Shown here: positions 9,256-17,781 of the stretch, in pieces
Numbering within the stretch: the first letter of the stretch is position 1
How the letters are laid out: every line of letters begins with the position of its first letter
Source of the DNA: JBBATK01 sp044228285
GTDB lineage: Bacteria; Bacteroidota; Ignavibacteria; Kapaibacteriales; NICIL-2
Direction of reading: 5' to 3'
DNA: 64,000 nucleotides
Assembly (NCBI GenBank): GCA_044228285.1
Contig: JBGAVD010000003.1
Location: 682,001 to 746,000 of the forward strand
Translations under genes and position numbers: made by a program
Notes under the pieces: generated by a model
Database searches by the model: none
Told to the model about the DNA's origin: nothing
Seen by the model: only the letters and a program-made list of their open reading frames with translations

Positions 9256-11325
9256 TTATACGACGGCCCCAGCCTGCGTAGCTCTAAGTATCTCCATCTG
9301 ATAACTCAATAACTTTAGCTTTAACATATAGTGACCACGCGCCAATACATCAGCATAGTGATTCAATGCGGCGAAGAGTACTTTCAAGTTCTCGTCTAAG
9401 TAACTATCATTGGCGAAGTACTCCCTTTTTTTTGATATATACAACTGCAAGGCAATTCGCGCGTCATCACGTATCTCAGACTTCAAATCTGTATTCTTAA
9501 ACAGATTTCTGACTTCCCCTCTGAACACATCCTCGAGCGCTTGAAGATTGACGAAATTTGCTTCTATCTGCGTACACAAGATCGATGTTCCGACAAACTG
9601 CAACTCTGTTGATAGCTGAGCATACACATCGTACTTAGAATCAATCTCTTTACACCTCTCATAGTACTGTGTGTACTTATCGTAAAGAGAAGGTTCCATG
9701 CAAGCATTGTTTTCGCACCGTCTGAAGAACGCATAGATACTTGTATCATTTTCGGATAGCTTTTTATTTAACTCCTCTAACTCTTCCTCGAGTTTCTGTA
9801 TGAGGTCGGCGCAGTCTTTTCTAGAGTACTTGGTACCTGAATAGTCAAATGTGCTTACATCATGCGTTTCGTGCATTAAGTGCTTGATCGACTCAATATC
9901 GCTTACTAACGACAAAGCAGAGTACACTAGATCTACTTTGTCATCGGAGAATAACTCTTCCATGCAAAGCTCATCAGCCGTCAGATTAATGCTATCTAAG
10001 TTCAACACCACTGGATATTTGTGGTCATAGTAACCATTGTAGTCGTCTGCGGGAGAATCGCTCCGAAACTCAGCCCTATAAACCTTCTCAAACTCCTCAA
10101 AAGTCATGATGCCCGTCTCCTGACTGTATCCGACCTTCTCAAACAAGTTCTTAGTAAACTCCTTCTGAGTTCTTTCAATATTCGCAAAGAGTTCGTTCGC
10201 TGGATCATTGTCAATGGTAGATGACACCAAACCTGTTTTCTGGAGCATTGAGATCCTATCCTCGATACTAGGATGTGAGGCCCACTGATCTTTTACGACG
10301 AGCTTAGTCTTATTGTAACGTCGAATCGCGTGCTCTGTTACTTGCGGCAATCCATTATCAATTTCTATATCCGAGTGCTTCGCAAGAAACTGCGTCACAA
10401 ACAGGTGCTCCCGATATATGTTCTCAGACCTCTTTTTTTCTGCTTTCGTGCCATCATAGAATGAGAGTACAGTGTCGAAGGAGAAATCAGCTAACGACAT
10501 CCGGAGCAATGAACTTTTTAGTGGCTCGTATCCTGTTATACTTGCCGCAATCTCATCAGCATGATACTCCATTTCTCTGGACATGCCCATATAGCTTCTG
10601 TACACTAGGCGATATGACTTTTGTAATATGGACTTCATAACATCATTGATCATGATTGCGATCTGCACGAATACGTACCAGACTCCGCTAACGCTAGAGA
10701 ACTCATGAACAAAGTGCTCATATGAGTCTTTGTTGAATAACAAGTTATAGATTACGTGATTCATGTTGTAGACATAGCTACCAACTTTCATTGACCTTTG
10801 GGAGAAATGTCCAAACTCATGACTCAAGATTGCTTTGAGCTCAGATTTACTAACGATGTTTACGAGTCCTAGACCAATTTCCAAGTTCTTCTTTATCGGA
10901 AGAAACATACTCCAAAAGCTTGAGTCGTAGAACACAGAGGCATTTATGGCGGCAGACAGGTACACTTTTTTCGGAAATGTGGTTCCAACATCATGCACTA
11001 TCTCTTCTATCATTCTGAAGAGTACCGGTTCTGTAGCTGCTGTAATCTCAACCAAGTGGGAGCGATCAACCTTGTGTGCAAAAGACATGAACTTCAGTAA
11101 AAAGAATAGAACGAAGAATCCTAAACTGGCAAGTCCTGCTCCTAATCCAAGAAAAAATACACTTTGCCTCACTTCAATAATCTTAAGTCCTAGATATCCA
11201 CACAGTATTGCAAATCCTATTGCAAATGCAAACATGATTAGGTAGGTCAGAATAAACAGACCTATCGATACTATAACTTTAGCTGTTTGTGTTCGGTATT
11301 CGGCGGATACTCTGACTTCTTTCAT
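9256..11325 (-). CDS. Membrane-bound M48 family zinc metalloprotease
   Basis: A 689-residue protein. Two transmembrane helices lie at about 18-46 and 53-80, then a cytosolic or periplasmic M48 catalytic domain with the zinc motif HEFGH at 169-173 and the third-ligand motif EMEYHAD (E253). After about residue 300 the chain has no recognised domain: it is rich in E, K and D, with coiled-coil-like stretches around LIQKLEEELEELNKKLSEND. M48 proteases (Ste24/HtpX-like) act in membrane protein quality control. The gene is visibly more AT-rich than its neighbours and sits alone between 820 and 415 bases of empty DNA, which hints at acquisition by transfer. The long C-terminal part may be a substrate- or partner-binding region. 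Confidence 0.88.
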   Translation of the reverse strand: MKEVRVSAEYRTQTAKVIVSIGLFILTYLIMFAFAIGFAILCGYLGLKIIEVRQSVFFLGLGAGLASLGFFVLFFLLKFMSFAHKVDRSHLVEITAATEPVLFRMIEEIVHDVGTTFPKKVYLSAAINASVFYDSSFWSMFLPIKKNLEIGLGLVNIVSKSELKAILSHEFGHFSQRSMKVGSYVYNMNHVIYNLLFNKDSYEHFVHEFSSVSGVWYVFVQIAIMINDVMKSILQKSYRLVYRSYMGMSREMEYHADEIAASITGYEPLKSSLLRMSLADFSFDTVLSFYDGTKAEKKRSENIYREHLFVTQFLAKHSDIEIDNGLPQVTEHAIRRYNKTKLVVKDQWASHPSIEDRISMLQKTGLVSSTIDNDPANELFANIERTQKEFTKNLFEKVGYSQETGIMTFEEFEKVYRAEFRSDSPADDYNGYYDHKYPVVLNLDSINLTADELCMEELFSDDKVDLVYSALSLVSDIESIKHLMHETHDVSTFDYSGTKYSRKDCADLIQKLEEELEELNKKLSENDTSIYAFFRRCENNACMEPSLYDKYTQYYERCKEIDSKYDVYAQLSTELQFVGTSILCTQIEANFVNLQALEDVFRGEVRNLFKNTDLKSEIRDDARIALQLYISKKREYFANDSYLDENLKVLFAALNHYADVLARGHYMLKLKLLSYQMEILRATQAGAVV

Positions 11326-11741
11326 AGCGTTCCGTTCTTAATCTATTCAGTTTACGAAGCACAAGCGTTCCTGGCTCAATAAGCAATTTACTGTTACGAT
11401 GTGACCTGACCGAGTGTGATTGATCTTTAGTAGCTGATAGCTTTTCGCGCGTCATATATCATTAGACTTGGATTAGAAAGGGCTTAGTTCAAGTGAAGCA
11501 GAGGAAACAATAGTACTGTACCATCTTCTCATAAGGTCTGCAACCAAAGTGTTTCTGAGCATTCGATATGTGTATTAACTGTACAGGGTTACTATCAACC
11601 ATACCTAGAGGACGAGGTCGGCTTCACGAGATATGGCAAGCACGTTTTAGTCGAAATCCTGGCCAACGTACATTCTCGCGACTCAGGCTACAGAGTTCAG
11701 ATTCACATTTATCAGCTCTACCTCACATGAGAAGTAGAAGA
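11326..11741. other. 415-base gene-free stretch upstream of M48 gene
   Basis: Should contain the M48 promoter. A short plus frame at 11568-11840 overlaps the phosphatase gene antisense and has no domain. No notable repeat seen. Confidence 0.4.
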
Positions 11742-12086
11742 TTAGAGTATGAACATTCCCCTAAGTGTATTGTTTATCTTGTCGCGAAGCAGTTCAATGA
11801 GCTCATCATCCATAAACTCGTAGTCATCAGGAATGTTTAGAATCTCTATGTGCGGCAAGTTTAAGTGTCTATAGAGCTCACGTACTTTAGCGCGTTGTTC
11901 AGTTTCCATAACGAAGACCAAGCTAGCCCAGTGCAAATCGTTCTCGGTGATTCTTCTTTCGCTCTTTGGACTGAGTCCGGCAGATCGAATACTGAAACGT
12001 GAGTCATTCTTGAAAATGTGCTCTGCGGTTCTGCTCCGCCTTTTGTTTCGTCCGCAGACGACAAGAATGTTTGGTCTTTCTATCAT
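11742..12086 (-). CDS. Short low-molecular-weight protein tyrosine phosphatase-like protein
   Basis: A 114-residue protein with the LMW-PTP P-loop at the very N-terminus: VVCGRNKRRSR, with C11 and R17 giving the C(x)5R active site and S18 following. The general-acid region may be IPDDYEF (D87/D88), placed as expected near the C-terminal quarter. It belongs to the short subgroup (about 105-115 residues) of phosphotyrosine phosphatase-like proteins rather than the 150-residue classic enzymes. The loop is unusually basic (three Arg and one Lys). It is a single gene with no tyrosine kinase or polysaccharide genes beside it, so the substrate is unknown. Confidence 0.8.
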   Translation of the reverse strand: MIERPNILVVCGRNKRRSRTAEHIFKNDSRFSIRSAGLSPKSERRITENDLHWASLVFVMETEQRAKVRELYRHLNLPHIEILNIPDDYEFMDDELIELLRDKINNTLRGMFIL

Positions 12087-12368
12087 GTAAGGTCTGCTGT
12101 AACAGCTATGAAGCTAAAGCATCTCGGCAGCAATCTGCAAGTAAGCAGAGGCTGCGCACTCTCAGTAGGTGCAGATGTAGTGCTCAACAGAGCGCCGCAG
12201 TAGACACATCTGGCTCTTTTACGACACGATTCAAATAGTCAACTTCTGCGCGGCAGCTTCAATGATTCGATATACATATCCAGACAAGACCATACTTACA
12301 CATCATTAGAAGCAACGTCAGCAATGAACGCGGTGTGCGGAACTAACTAACTTCGTACGAATCGTCGC

Positions 12369-13043
12369 TTATTTGGCAAACAGATCTGTTGGCATTGGTT
12401 TGAGCATATCATGGAAGGCGAAGCCAAGAATAGCCATGATGGTTAGCAAGCCCAGAACTATGAATAGTTGGTTCATAGAGACCTTTTGAATGTCTTGCTT
12501 GTTCTTTACATCGCACACTTCACCCGGACAGTATTGGGCTTTGCCCTTATTGAACATGCCGTAGACTTTACAGCCGATGCAGATACCGAAGGCGGTTTCG
12601 AAGAAGGTCAGGATCAAGCAGAGCAAGCAGGTCAATCCTGTGATAATGCTAAAAGTATTGAGCACAACCATGAAGACGAACATCATGGACGAAAGAGCAA
12701 GTCCGATACCCCATGCGAACTTCTTCTGTGGAGCTCCAACATACTCCGGATTCTGATTGGTAACCATCATTCTACCCAAGATGAGAAGAGGTGCGAACTT
12801 CGGACTGATAAACAAGCGAATCGCAAAGTCTACGAGGAAGATGATTACTACATACTTGATGGGTACAAAGTTCTGTCCGTTGATTATCATCATCAGCGAG
12901 ATGAAGGTCGCCAAGAACATGATCCCTGCCGTTGCGCGTACTTCACGTTCGTTCACTACGGGAATGGTGTATCCTGGAACGGTCTCGCCAAATTGAAAGG
13001 TGCTTTGCATCAAATTTTCCATAAGTAGGTTTTTACTTAACAT
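12369..13043 (-). CDS. DUF4395 family integral membrane protein
   Basis: A 224-residue inner-membrane protein. A short N-terminal tail with VPGYTIPVVNEREVRA is followed by hydrophobic helix pairs at about 30-75 and 112-155 and a final helix near 190-212; the family hallmark is two closely spaced helix pairs with a cysteine-rich loop (GICIGCKVYG, then QYCPGEVC). The function of DUF4395 is unknown; some members are fused to or sit beside thioredoxin- or rhodanese-like proteins, and the CxxC-type loop here would fit a redox or metal role. The ATG at 13043 is preferred over a frame start at 13100 because GAGG lies six bases upstream. It is a single gene. Confidence 0.8.
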   Translation of the reverse strand: MLSKNLLMENLMQSTFQFGETVPGYTIPVVNEREVRATAGIMFLATFISLMMIINGQNFVPIKYVVIIFLVDFAIRLFISPKFAPLLILGRMMVTNQNPEYVGAPQKKFAWGIGLALSSMMFVFMVVLNTFSIITGLTCLLCLILTFFETAFGICIGCKVYGMFNKGKAQYCPGEVCDVKNKQDIQKVSMNQLFIVLGLLTIMAILGFAFHDMLKPMPTDLFAK

Positions 13044-13122
13044 AACAGTCCTCGCGCGCCAGAATTTCAGCCTACTTGGTCTGCCCCACATCTGAGTCAC
13101 CGATGTGAAGACACTTGCCTAG

Positions 13123-13311
13123 TTAGCCTAGCTTCGATGACAGAGAACCAAGATAACTCCAAAGATTCATTGCCGAGTCTTTGATCTTCAATTCGTGGTC
13201 TTGGTTAACTATGGGAGCTTCTGTTTGCTTTTCTAAGGTCATTTCTTGTCCATATGCAACAAGAACGCACAATGCTGCTGTCCAGAGCCTAGATACGGAG
13301 GACAGCAGCAT
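13123..13311 (-). CDS. Possible small exported protein
   Basis: A 62-residue frame. The first 21 residues (MLLSSVSRLWTAALCVLVAYG) resemble a signal peptide, followed by a charged 40-residue tail with no recognised domain. No good ribosome binding site is visible, and nothing else supports it. It fills part of the 410-base gap between DUF4395 and the SRPBCC gene, which otherwise shows nothing. Confidence 0.25.
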   Translation of the reverse strand: MLLSSVSRLWTAALCVLVAYGQEMTLEKQTEAPIVNQDHELKIKDSAMNLWSYLGSLSSKLG

Positions 13312-13453
13312 TGGGTTCTTTGTGAAGGGTTATAGTGTTGGAAGCGCGCATCGTAGTTGAGCAAACGCAGCACACTTTACATGGAGCTTACTAATACTCG
13401 CATCACGTTCAGCTTCCTGCATATAGCGGTCTTGCCACTTTCAGCACTACTTC

Positions 13454-13945
13454 TTACTTCAGAGAAGGAAGCAGATTGCTCAGTTCGTTCAAGGTCATTG
13501 CGAAGCCTTCCTTGAAGCCCATCTCAATCATACGTTCCATACGCTCGAGCGATTCATTGTAGATAGAGATACTTACCAGTGTTTGGCCCTTCTCTTCACT
13601 GAAAGTCAAATCCCAGTTCGATCCAGGTGGATGAGGATTCTCATCTGCGTCGGCGAATACGCTCAGGTACTTGAAGTTGGTTTTTGGGCTTATGGATGTG
13701 AATTGTTGTATATGCCAGTTCTCTTGTCCTTCAGGACTAACCATTGCATAGAACCTACGTCCACCAACCTCGAAGTTCATAACCTTTGTTCTAGCCATCC
13801 ACGGTTTTGGAGCCCACCATTGGTCGAGGATTTCCGCTTTGGTGAATGCATCCCATACTAGGTCAAGTTCAGCGTCGAACTGTCGTTTGATCATAACCGT
13901 TTGCGTTGCTTTGTCGAGGACAAAGTCAAGGATTGAATCGCTCAT
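13454..13945 (-). CDS. SRPBCC / AHSA1-type domain protein
   Basis: A 163-residue START-like (Bet v1 fold) protein of the AHSA1 group. Family features: KRQFDAELDLVWDAFTKAEILDQWWAPKPW near the N-terminus (the conserved WW.P), FEVGGRRFYAM in the middle, and a C-terminal helix with MGFKEGFAMTLNELSNLL. These proteins bind hydrophobic ligands or act as stress-linked accessory proteins; the ligand is unknown. The ATG at 13945 overlaps the stop of the ArsR-type gene (ATGA), which fixes the start and makes translational coupling likely. ArsR-SRPBCC pairs are common, and the regulator probably controls this gene. Confidence 0.88.
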   Translation of the reverse strand: MSDSILDFVLDKATQTVMIKRQFDAELDLVWDAFTKAEILDQWWAPKPWMARTKVMNFEVGGRRFYAMVSPEGQENWHIQQFTSISPKTNFKYLSVFADADENPHPPGSNWDLTFSEEKGQTLVSISIYNESLERMERMIEMGFKEGFAMTLNELSNLLPSLK

Positions 13946-14262
13946 TTGTTTTGTTTCTTCATGATGGATAATACCTGGTCTAACTGACTGAATTTGTCTT
14001 CCCAAATCTTCTTGAATTGAGCCAACCACTGATCGATCTCTTTCAGCTTCTCTATTTCAAGGGAATAGTAGATCTCTCGACCTTGTTGTTCTTGCTTCAC
14101 AAGCTCGCATTCTGTGAGAATGCGAAGATGCTTTGAAACCGCTTGCCTAGTGGTATTGAAGTTGTCGGCAAGGGCGTTCGGTGTCATTGCCTGTAGGGCA
14201 ATCAAGGCAATGATCCCCCGTCGTGTGGGGTCCGCGATAGCCTGAAAAATGTCTCTTCTCAT
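13942..14262 (-). CDS. ArsR-type winged-helix transcriptional regulator
   Basis: A 106-residue HTH protein. Residues 1-25 carry the usual FQAIADPTRRGIIALI opening, 30-55 the recognition helix region NFNTTRQAVSKHLRILTE, and 55-72 the wing (KQEQQGREIYYSL). No metal-binding cysteine pair is present, so it is the metal-independent subgroup that pairs with SRPBCC genes rather than a true arsenic sensor. It is first in a two-gene operon with a four-base overlap to the SRPBCC gene. Probably an autoregulatory repressor. Confidence 0.9.
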   Translation of the reverse strand: MRRDIFQAIADPTRRGIIALIALQAMTPNALADNFNTTRQAVSKHLRILTECELVKQEQQGREIYYSLEIEKLKEIDQWLAQFKKIWEDKFSQLDQVLSIMKKQNK

Positions 14263-14385
14263 GATTATGTTCCATAGTGCAACTGATCGGTTGCAAATAT
14301 ACGCGCAACCGTATGGTTTCGCAAGTGGAGTTTTGAAATTTTTGATTCTGGTAAGCTAGATTCATCATCTACGCAGTCTCAATGG

Positions 14386-14600
14386 CCCTTCGACGCCGCT
14401 ATGGGACCTTGCCATTCGTTTCCATTCTCGATGGTACTCTTAATCCCGGTGGCTGAGCGGAGTCGAAGCCCTGACGTCAACGGTCCTTCGACTCCCCTCA
14501 GGAACCACCCTTCGACTCCGCTCAGGGTCCTTGCCATTCTATCCCATAAATAATGGAACTCCATACCCGGTGGCTGAGCGGAGTCGAAGCCCTGACGTCC
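14386..14600. repeat. REP-like palindromic repeat array, copy 1
   Basis: Array of two opposite half-units: CTGAGCGGAGTCGAAG (in CCCGGTGGCTGAGCGGAGTC) and its exact complement CTTCGACTCCGCTCAG. Neighbouring halves can fold into 16-bp hairpins. Spacers GACGTC and TTGCCATTC recur. The array lies 170 bases upstream of the GIY-YIG gene. The same family occurs at 15144-15570, 35431-35544 and 59019-59583. Confidence 0.9.
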
Positions 14601-14724
14601 AAACAAACATCCTATGTGGACAAATTCTCAGCTACTCCATTTGCCACAGAACAATACCCCACATTAGATTAGATCACATACCTGCATTGTAATCAATGCG
14701 ACATACCCGCTCAGATTAGAACAC

Positions 14725-14743
14725 CTTGACAAGACCTGTCAAG
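14725..14743 (+). promoter_or_regulatory. Inverted repeat in the GIY-YIG promoter region
   Basis: CTTGACA and TGTCAAG form a perfect 7-bp inverted repeat with a 5-base loop, 30 bases before the GIY-YIG start. It contains a TTGACA that could serve as a -35 element; no matching -10 is clear. It may be an operator or simply a small hairpin. The start codon itself has AGGAG nine bases upstream. Confidence 0.35.
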
Positions 14744-14772
14744 CGTATTTACTTATCCAGGAGCGAAGAACC

Positions 14773-15156
14773 ATGAGTTATGGTTATATGTATATACTCG
14801 AATGTGCAGATGGTTCCTATTACACGGGTAGCACGATAGATTTGAATCTACGTTTACTTCAGCATCAAACTGGTTTTGGTGCATACTATACTAAACAACG
14901 ATTACCTGTGAAGCTGCTCTACTATGAGGAGTATGCACGAATAGATGAAGCATTCAATCGTGAGAAACAGGTACAGGGATGGTCACGGAAGAAAAAGCAG
15001 GCGCTTATCAATGGGGATACTAAGACTCTACCAAGGCTCGCTGAGTGTCAAAATGGGTCTCACTATTCTTTTTGTTGGAGGCTTAGGAGTGGCGATGCCA
15101 CAGCTGCGCCGATTGAACCTGCAGATCGGCAAGATGTATCTAATCCCGGTGGCTGA
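14773..15156 (+). CDS. GIY-YIG nuclease family protein (UPF0213-like)
   Basis: A 127-residue protein whose first ~85 residues are a GIY-YIG nuclease domain: GYMYILECADGSYYTG (the Y.Y and YTG halves of the signature), R27 in LNLRLLQH, and the catalytic-glutamate helix NREKQVQGW (probable E64). After about residue 95 the sequence loses family resemblance, and the last residues SNPGG plus the TGA stop lie inside a REP-like repeat (stop at 15154-15156). Palindrome arrays sit on both sides of the gene. This is a small stand-alone nuclease whose substrate is unknown; the location suggests a link to the repeat family (inference). AGGAG precedes the ATG. Confidence 0.9.
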   Translation: MSYGYMYILECADGSYYTGSTIDLNLRLLQHQTGFGAYYTKQRLPVKLLYYEEYARIDEAFNREKQVQGWSRKKKQALINGDTKTLPRLAECQNGSHYSFCWRLRSGDATAAPIEPADRQDVSNPGG

Positions 15157-15570
15157 GTGCAGCCACCCTTCGACTCCGCTCAGGAACCACCCTTCGGCAC
15201 CGCTCAGGGATCGTGCCATTCTTGAGTGCACATACTAACCCGGTGGCTGAGCGGAGTCGAAGCCCTGACGTCAACGGTCCTTCGACTCCGCTCAGGGACC
15301 ACCCTTCGACTCCGCTCAGGGACCACCCTTCGACTCCGCTCAGGGACCACCCTTCGACTCCGCTCAGGAACCACCCTTCGACTCCGCTCAGGGACCTTGC
15401 CATTCTTGAGTGCACATACTAACCCGGTGGCTGAGCGGAGTCGAAGCCCTGACGTCAACGGTCCTTCGACTCCGATCAGGAACCACCCTTCGGCTCCGCT
15501 CAGGGATCTTTCCATTCTTGAGTGATTCTACTTTCCTGGTGGCTGAGAGTAGCCGAAGCCCTGAGGTCGA
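15144..15570. repeat. REP-like palindromic repeat array, copy 2
   Basis: The densest array: three full CCCGGTGGCTGAG.. heads, each followed by one to five CCACCCTTCGACTCCGCTCA units and a TTGCCATTCTTGAGTGCA spacer. It fills the whole space between the GIY-YIG stop codon, which it provides, and the 3' end of the DUF1801 gene. The unit CTTCGACTCCGCTCAG is the exact complement of the core in the heads. Open frames reading through it on all sides are repeat translations, not genes. Confidence 0.93.
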
Positions 15571-15586
15571 CGCCAGCACGTACAAT

Positions 15587-16366
15587 CTACAGCCGTACGA
15601 GCTTTCCTTTGCGTTTCACGATGTTCTTATAGTCCCACTGAATGACTCTTGATTTCTTCAACCATCGCGTCAGGTCTTTGGTATTGATGTCTGTTGGCTG
15701 GGTATAGAATATCGAAGCATCTTTGAACTTCTTGCCTTGAACACTGAGCTTAGGTTCCTCAAAATCTGCTCCGCTCCAGAACATGAGACGTATTCCGTTC
15801 TTTTGCTTGCTGTAGCCAACGATAGGATTGCCGTCCAAGAACCATACAGGGTGTCTGTGCCACACTTTGCTCTCGGCTTCCTTGAGGGTTTTGGAAATCT
15901 CGGAATGTAAGATGTTGCAAAGCTCTTTGTCTTGCTTACTCAGGGCATTGTTGTAGGCTGCAATGTCGGCGGTGACTTCATCAGGAGTACTAAGACTATC
16001 ACGCGACTGAACAAGAGACTTAAGAGTCTGTTCAATAAGTGCGTAGGGGAAGGGTTCAGTCAAGCTGAACTGATAGGTCGCTTTTGAAACGTGGTACTTC
16101 TTCAACTCTGGCGGGATGGATTCACTCAGACGAGGTGCAATGAACACGCTGATGTGTTTTTTGAAAGCTGCAAAGTATATGAGACGTCCTGCATAGCCTT
16201 TACCACCATACTCATAGAATGGCATGCCATAACTGATCATCTCAATTGCACGAGGTGCGCCTTTTTTAATGACCGCTCGAAGCTTCTTCAATATGGGACG
16301 TACCGCGCTGTCGCATGAATCAATGTACTGCTCAACGGTCAGGAATGTTTGTTTTGTTGCTTTCAT
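15587..16366 (-). CDS. Tandem DUF1801 (YdhG-like) protein
   Basis: About 259 residues made of two DUF1801 domains. The first (about 5-115) is the YdhG/YobT type, frataxin-like in fold: VEQYIDSCDSAVRPILKKLRAVIKKGAP, then MISYGMPFYEYGG and a HISVFIAP strand. The second (about 140-259) repeats the pattern with HSEISKTLKEAESKVWHRHPVWFLDGNPIVG and GIRLMFWSGADF. Family members have been called iron chaperones, but the role is not settled. Most members have one domain, so the fusion is noteworthy. Start: ATG at 16366 rather than the GTG just before it. The gene ends 17 bases from the repeat array. Confidence 0.85.
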   Translation of the reverse strand: MKATKQTFLTVEQYIDSCDSAVRPILKKLRAVIKKGAPRAIEMISYGMPFYEYGGKGYAGRLIYFAAFKKHISVFIAPRLSESIPPELKKYHVSKATYQFSLTEPFPYALIEQTLKSLVQSRDSLSTPDEVTADIAAYNNALSKQDKELCNILHSEISKTLKEAESKVWHRHPVWFLDGNPIVGYSKQKNGIRLMFWSGADFEEPKLSVQGKKFKDASIFYTQPTDINTKDLTRWLKKSRVIQWDYKNIVKRKGKLVRL

Positions 16367-16487
16367 CACGCACGGACAATATGTGTTACAAACTCTCTAC
16401 TTAGACTTATTGAGTACACATGTTTGCATATCAGACGACGTCTTCTTTCTGCATTACGAAGTACATTAACAACACAAGCATACACCT

Positions 16488-17039
16488 CTACTGTGCACCC
16501 TTGTACGCGCTCTGTAGCCAGTGCATGACCTCATCATCAATCTCTTCAATGCTGGCGATTTTAATCTTGTGAGAGCACATAGAGTTCGGCTTCTCTGCTT
16601 CCAGCCTTCCTGTCGCTTCTTGTCCTTTAAGATTGACCCCAATCTCAAATCTCGTCTTCGTTGCAGGCTGCAAGATTGCAAACTGCTTCTTTCTACGCAG
16701 GCTTACATAGGCGTTCTTTGGCGCGACTTCAATGTCGTCGCCAAAGGTCATGATGTTCGATAGGAGTTTGTCGTATACGACTTTGAAATGCTCTTTCCCT
16801 TTGTACTGCAGTACTACCAGGTCATCCGTATTCTCCGCAGAACCTGCATCTGTTTCATTCGCCTTATGGGCAACAAGATTCGCGAAGCCATGCGTAAAGC
16901 CGTGAGCATCCTTCAAGAACTTGATAATCTCTCCATGCTTTGATATGCTCTGCTTCTTTACAATTGCTATCCACTGATCCAAGCTTTTACCTGTGTTCTT
17001 GTGCAGGTTGTCGATCATTGTTTGAGTTGCTTTGTCCAT
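16488..17039 (-). CDS. DUF4287 and DUF5655 domain protein
   Basis: A 183-residue soluble protein with two small domains. Residues 1-60: DUF4287 (TMIDNLHKNTGKSLDQWIA.. then GFTHGFANLVAHK). Residues 75-180: DUF5655 (YKGKEHFKVVYDKLL, AYVSLRRKKQFAILQPATKTRFEIG, ending VMHWLQSAY). The combination is common and its function unknown; DUF5655 often sits with DinB- or DUF1801-like genes, and here DUF1801 is the next gene downstream, 120 bases away. Possibly co-transcribed. No catalytic motif can be pointed out. Confidence 0.85.
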   Translation of the reverse strand: MDKATQTMIDNLHKNTGKSLDQWIAIVKKQSISKHGEIIKFLKDAHGFTHGFANLVAHKANETDAGSAENTDDLVVLQYKGKEHFKVVYDKLLSNIMTFGDDIEVAPKNAYVSLRRKKQFAILQPATKTRFEIGVNLKGQEATGRLEAEKPNSMCSHKIKIASIEEIDDEVMHWLQSAYKGAQ

Positions 17040-17451
17040 AGCTGTATGAGTTTTACTGGGAGATTGAGTTTAAGATACTATCTCTTAGGCGGACCGCAAA
17101 AGGCAATAGCCCTTCTTAAAATTCAAGAGCTTGAATAGCTCAAGTCTAGATTACATTTTTTTGTGCATGAAACAAACTGATACGCACTAGTCGTGTGTTT
17201 GTGATATTCACTTCCTACAAACAGTGTCATCAGAGCCAGGTGCCGACGATGAGGAGCGATGAGACTGTTGGAGTCAGAGTTGACTGGCTCTAGCTCAGTA
17301 GCTCGAAGGTGATGTTTCAAGAGAAATGGTAGTTTGCGGGAAGATAAATACATACGGCTTGTACGTGTAGTCAAGACGTTTAACACGTGCTGAGGCCTCT
17401 TTCCCTGATCTTCACGCTTCTCAGAAAACCATTTTAACTCGAGGACCTCCC
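17040..17451. other. 412-base divergent intergenic region
   Basis: Separates the DUF4287/DUF5655 gene (minus) from the monooxygenase-like gene (plus) and should hold both promoters. An antisense frame at 17123-17464 shows no domain and low-complexity composition. No hairpin or repeat worth naming. Confidence 0.4.
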
Positions 17452-17781
17452 ATGATTGCAGCAACTAAAGGATCTCAGCCCTACTACGCCGTTATCTTCA
17501 CAAGTCTTCTCACCGAAGTCACGGACGACTACGAGCATACTGCTCAGCGAATGATGGATTTGGCAGCACAGCAGCCAGGATTCCTAGGTGTGGAGTCAGC
17601 GCGCAGTGGCTTGGGTATTACTGTTTCCTACTGGAAGGATGAGGCATCGATTGCGGCGTGGCGCAAGAATGCCGAGCACAGTTTGGCTCGGGAGCGTGGG
17701 CGTGCAGAGTGGTATGCAGCCTTTTGTACCAGAGTGTGTAAGGTTGAGCGAGAGTATCGCTTTGAGCGAGAGAACTCGTAA
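17452..17781 (+). CDS. Antibiotic biosynthesis monooxygenase (ABM) family protein
   Basis: A 109-residue dimeric alpha+beta barrel protein. Motifs: YYAVIFTSLL first strand, MMDLAAQQPGFLGVESARS (the GFLG.ES segment is the family hallmark), GITVSYWKDEASIAAWRKN. ABM domain proteins include cofactor-free monooxygenases and haem-degrading enzymes; this short form usually gets no more specific name. The last codon abuts the stop codon of phoU on the other strand with no base between them, so the two genes converge tail to tail. GAGGACC precedes the ATG. Confidence 0.85.
   Translation: MIAATKGSQPYYAVIFTSLLTEVTDDYEHTAQRMMDLAAQQPGFLGVESARSGLGITVSYWKDEASIAAWRKNAEHSLARERGRAEWYAAFCTRVCKVEREYRFERENS

Noticed and set aside
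13942..14262. Arsenic-responsive ArsR
   Set aside because: No metal-binding cysteines and a paired SRPBCC gene instead of ars genes.
15028..15585. Overlapping 65-103 codon frames on both strands
   Set aside because: They translate the REP-like array (RLRSGTT, PERSRRV patterns) and have no independent support.
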